Source: Candidatus Komeilibacteria bacterium RIFCSPLOWO2_02_FULL_48_11 (lineage in GTDB: Bacteria > Patescibacteriota > Patescibacteriia > UBA2169). From it: a DNA stretch of 13,894 nt. Position 1 is the stretch's first letter. The number at the start of each line of letters is the position of its first letter. The translations under genes were made by a program, and so were the position numbers. Of this stretch, positions 11,729-13,894 are shown piece by piece. The notes beneath the pieces are model-generated. The model was given only the letters and a program-made list of their open reading frames with translations, did no database searches and was not told the DNA's origin. The stretch is taken from positions 1 through 13,894 of the forward strand of contig MHKO01000004.1 in assembly GCA_001818435.1 (NCBI GenBank), given 5' to 3'.

Positions 11729-13060
11729 TCAAACCATAAACGAGAGTAGCTCGTCGCGTTTTTTCTCCATCAGCGCCTTATCGCCCACAGCCTCCACGTT
11801 CAAACGCAACAAGGGTTCAGTGTTGGATTTGCGCATATTGGCGTGCCAGTTATCGGCGATAACACTGACCCCGTCCATCTCCTCAACTTTAAAATCCTTT
11901 TGATAAGTTTCTTTAATGCGCGCCATAATCGCGTCTGGATCACTCACGGGCTTGTTTATCTGTTCGCTCATGAAATATTTCTCTCGCAGCGGCGCGGCCA
12001 GCTGTTCCAATGTCTGGCCGCTCTCATCAATCATTTCCCACACCAGAAGCGCCATGCCCACGGCTGTTTCGGCCCAGTAGAAATCGGGTAAATAATAATG
12101 CCCGCTTTTTTCAAGCCCGAAAATCGCGTTTTGTTTTTCCATCTCCGCTTTCATAAACACGTGGCCCACGCGCGAAGTGAAAGTCTTGCCGCCGGAAGCC
12201 GCCACCAAATCGCGCACTGCCCAGCCCATAATCGCGTCATGGACAATCGTGCCGCCGTTGTGGCGCTTGATTAAATACTGCGCCAGGAGCGCGCCTAAAA
12301 AATCACTCGGCAGATACGCACCAGTACCGTCTATGGCAAATAACCGGTCGCCGTCCGTGTCGATGGCAAAACCTAAATCCGCTTTTACCTCGCTGACTTT
12401 CTTTTGTAAATCAACGCGATTCTCCTCTTTCAGTGGATCGCCGCCATGGTTCGGAAAATTGCCGTCTGGTTCATAAAACAACGGCATTGTTTCGGCTGGC
12501 AGGCCTTCCTTAACAATATCCCAGGCCGAGCCGCCCAGGCCATTGGCCGGATCAAGAACGATTTTTTTTGGCTTTAGCTTTTTAATATCAACCAAAGACA
12601 AAACCTTGTCGCGGTAGCCGTCTTTAATTTCCAGCGGGGTGATAACACCTTTTTTTGAACTCTCTGGAAAATTGCCTGCCAGGACTAGAACGCGGATTTT
12701 TTCACCGCTCACCAATTCCGGCATTTGGCGCACTAATTTAAAACCATTGTACTCTTTGGGATTGTGCGAGGCGGTCACGGTTATACCCGGCAGGCCCATT
12801 GAACCGCAGGCATAATAAAACATATCGGTTGACACCAGACCAACATCCAAAACATCGGCCCCTTGTTCGGTAATCCCCCGGGCTAATGCCTGGAATAATT
12901 CCGGCCCGCTCAGGCGGACATCCCGGCCAACCACAACTTTGGCGGCTTGGGTATAAACAGCAAACGCCCGTCCGATTTGATAAGCTGTTTCGGCATTAAC
13001 CTCTGTTGGAAAAACGCCGCGAATGTCGTAAGCTTTAAAAATTTTTGGTTCAATAGACAT
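11729..13060 (-). CDS. Phosphomannomutase/phosphoglucomutase (alpha-D-phosphohexomutase)
   Basis: It interconverts hexose 1- and 6-phosphates (mannose or glucose), feeding nucleotide-sugar synthesis for surface glycans. The 443-residue protein has all four domains of the family. FKAYDIRGVFPTE lies at the N-terminus, the catalytic phosphoserine is Ser98 in TASHNP, and the magnesium loop DTDGDR is at 234-239. The sugar-binding loop FGLEKSGHYYL is near 314-324 and the phosphate-binding loop RKSNTEPLLRLNVEA near 410-424. The sugar loop is GLEKSGH rather than the more usual GGEMSGH. It lies 29 bases downstream of the methyltransferase gene on the same strand, so the two are probably cotranscribed. 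Glucose versus mannose preference cannot be told from sequence. Confidence 0.94.
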   Translation of the reverse strand: MSIEPKIFKAYDIRGVFPTEVNAETAYQIGRAFAVYTQAAKVVVGRDVRLSGPELFQALARGITEQGADVLDVGLVSTDMFYYACGSMGLPGITVTASHNPKEYNGFKLVRQMPELVSGEKIRVLVLAGNFPESSKKGVITPLEIKDGYRDKVLSLVDIKKLKPKKIVLDPANGLGGSAWDIVKEGLPAETMPLFYEPDGNFPNHGGDPLKEENRVDLQKKVSEVKADLGFAIDTDGDRLFAIDGTGAYLPSDFLGALLAQYLIKRHNGGTIVHDAIMGWAVRDLVAASGGKTFTSRVGHVFMKAEMEKQNAIFGLEKSGHYYLPDFYWAETAVGMALLVWEMIDESGQTLEQLAAPLREKYFMSEQINKPVSDPDAIMARIKETYQKDFKVEEMDGVSVIADNWHANMRKSNTEPLLRLNVEAVGDKALMEKKRDELLSFMV

Positions 13061-13089
13061 ATTATCTTTCTAATTATGGTATGACAATT

Positions 13090-13716
13090 CTAGCACCCCG
13101 CAGCTCTAACAACAATGTTCTGCCCTTTTAAGCTGACAGACTCAATAGTAAAACCGCTTTGACCCAGTTCGCGGCGCAATTTGGCTTGAGTGTAGGCAAA
13201 ATAAACCCTTTTGATTTTTGGATTATGCCGGTTGGGTATTACCACTTTCCGCCAACCCCGCCACTGCCTCCAAAACTTGGGTCGATTCAGATTCCAGACC
13301 GAGAGATACAGCCGTCCGCCTGTTTTTAGAACGCGCCGCGCTTCGGACAAAACTTTCATTCGGTCTTGTTTATTTAAAAAATGATGAACCACGGCTATCA
13401 GCAGAACAGCGTCAAAAAATTTATCCGGCAATGGCAACTGCCGCGCGTCAGCTTGAATAAATTTATTGTTCGGATAACGGCGTTGTGCCACTTCTAAAAG
13501 TTCCGGCGAATTATCAAGTCCAGTATAATCAAGATTAGTCGGTAATACTTGGCGCACGCGGCCAGTGCCGCAGCCAATATCCAAAACCGAACTTCCGGAT
13601 CTTATTTCCGAGAGTAAATCTTTTATCTCTTGCCAAACAGGAGGGTTGGGGGTATCGTAATAGGCGGCTAAAGAAGCATAGTTATCTAATAATTTAGATT
13701 GATGCGACTTAGACAT
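13090..13716 (-). CDS. Class I SAM-dependent methyltransferase
   Basis: The 208-residue protein has a complete class I methyltransferase fold. VLDIGCGTGRVRQVL (44-58) is the SAM-binding motif I, LDNSPELLEVA carries the acidic residue at the end of strand 2 (Asp68), and QADARQLPLPDKFFDAVLLIAVVHHF (88-113) holds motifs II and III. LSEARRVLKTGGRLYLSVWN follows. The C-terminal part (WRKVVIPNRH...KRVYFAYTQAKLRRELGQSGF) resembles the Trm9/ALKBH8 group that methylates wobble-uridine modifications in tRNA, and also UbiE-type enzymes, so the substrate is open. Start is the ATG at 13716. It is the first gene of a minus-strand pair with the phosphohexomutase and is divergent from the gene at 13811. Confidence 0.88.
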   Translation of the reverse strand: MSKSHQSKLLDNYASLAAYYDTPNPPVWQEIKDLLSEIRSGSSVLDIGCGTGRVRQVLPTNLDYTGLDNSPELLEVAQRRYPNNKFIQADARQLPLPDKFFDAVLLIAVVHHFLNKQDRMKVLSEARRVLKTGGRLYLSVWNLNRPKFWRQWRGWRKVVIPNRHNPKIKRVYFAYTQAKLRRELGQSGFTIESVSLKGQNIVVRAAGC

Positions 13717-13803
13717 TGTTATATTGTTAAATTGCTATACTGTTATATTTTTGGGGTGCGATAAAACTGTAGCATAACAATATAACAATTTAGCAATATA
13801 ACA
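13717..13803. repeat. Large inverted repeat built from 8-nt units between divergent genes
   Basis: The arms 13717-13746 and 13774-13803 are reverse complements at 27 of 30 positions, with a 27-base spacer. Each arm is itself a degenerate tandem array of about four 8-nt units of the type TGTTATAT (consensus TGYTAWAY). The repeat fills almost the whole gap between the methyltransferase and the partial gene. No clear promoter for either gene is seen outside it, although its AT-rich units contain -10-like hexamers. Confidence 0.85.
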
Positions 13804-13810
13804 TGAATGC

Positions 13811-13894
13811 ATGATTCCCGATATAATATTTGAGACTTTGGAAAGAGATATTCCTCGCCCGGGCGAGAAATTTTTACAATGGAAGCGTAAAATC
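13811..13894 (+). CDS. Partial gene, 5' end only, unknown product
   Basis: An open frame begins with ATG at 13811 and runs off the right edge after 28 codons (it begins MIPDIIFETLERDIPRPGEK and goes on with FLQWKRKI). An earlier ATG at 13803 is followed by an immediate stop, so 13811 is the first usable start. No ribosome binding site is present. The fragment is too short to name; the divergent position behind a large intergenic repeat makes a real gene likely. Confidence 0.5.
   Translation, partial: MIPDIIFETLERDIPRPGEKFLQWKRKI

Noticed and set aside
69..13716. Recoding of TGA as glycine, as in Gracilibacteria
   Set aside because: Several genes end in TGA at the position expected from family length, and no internal in-frame TGA is needed in any gene.

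Overview
The window looks like chromosomal DNA from a member of the Candidate Phyla Radiation (Patescibacteria, most like Parcubacteria). This assignment is an inference from several things: genes packed with very short gaps, few clear Shine-Dalgarno sequences, a membrane-anchored peptide-binding protein next to secG, a bacterial RNase J next to trpS, and intergenic spaces filled with short degenerate tandem and inverted repeats. Stop codons TAA, TAG and TGA are all used as stops, so the code is standard.

Layout. On the minus strand, 69-2240 encodes a UvrD/PcrA-type helicase. A REP-type palindrome (2267-2293) separates it from a divergent REP-associated tyrosine transposase (2304-2894), which carries a second, perfect copy of the palindrome inside its coding sequence. 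Next comes a TrpR/YerC-like regulator (2986-3300), preceded by a near-consensus promoter overlapped by a 34-bp dyad. A short-form HisG-like protein (3401-4090) follows, with an elaborate hairpin leader, the strongest ribosome binding site in the window and its own terminator. secG (4268-4483) and a membrane-anchored peptide/solute-binding protein (4508-6427) form a second unit.

An AT-rich islet at 6469-7966 is bounded by inverted repeats built from 8-nt units. It holds two overlapping genes: a 47-residue basic helical protein and a radical SAM protein with a canonical CX3CX2C cluster motif. It lies just upstream of tRNA-Leu(CAG) (8013-8099). The tRNA is followed at once by a roughly 99-nt element (8100-8198) closed by a perfect 13-bp stem with three internal hairpins, which forms the leader of the RNase J gene (8232-9983). 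trpS (9985-10959) follows after one base and ends in a strong terminator.

The remaining complete genes are on the minus strand: a small membrane-anchored protein of unknown function (11024-11599), a phosphomannomutase/phosphoglucomutase (11729-13060) and a class I SAM methyltransferase (13090-13716). A large inverted repeat of 8-nt units separates the methyltransferase from a divergent gene that runs off the right end (13811 onward).

The housekeeping content (DNA repair, protein export, RNA decay, tRNA charging, sugar phosphate metabolism) is ordinary. The parts most worth attention are the radical SAM islet, the structured element before RNase J, the TrpR-like operator, the HisG leader, and the repeats that have entered two coding sequences. 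All functional calls come from reading motifs by eye; no database search was run.
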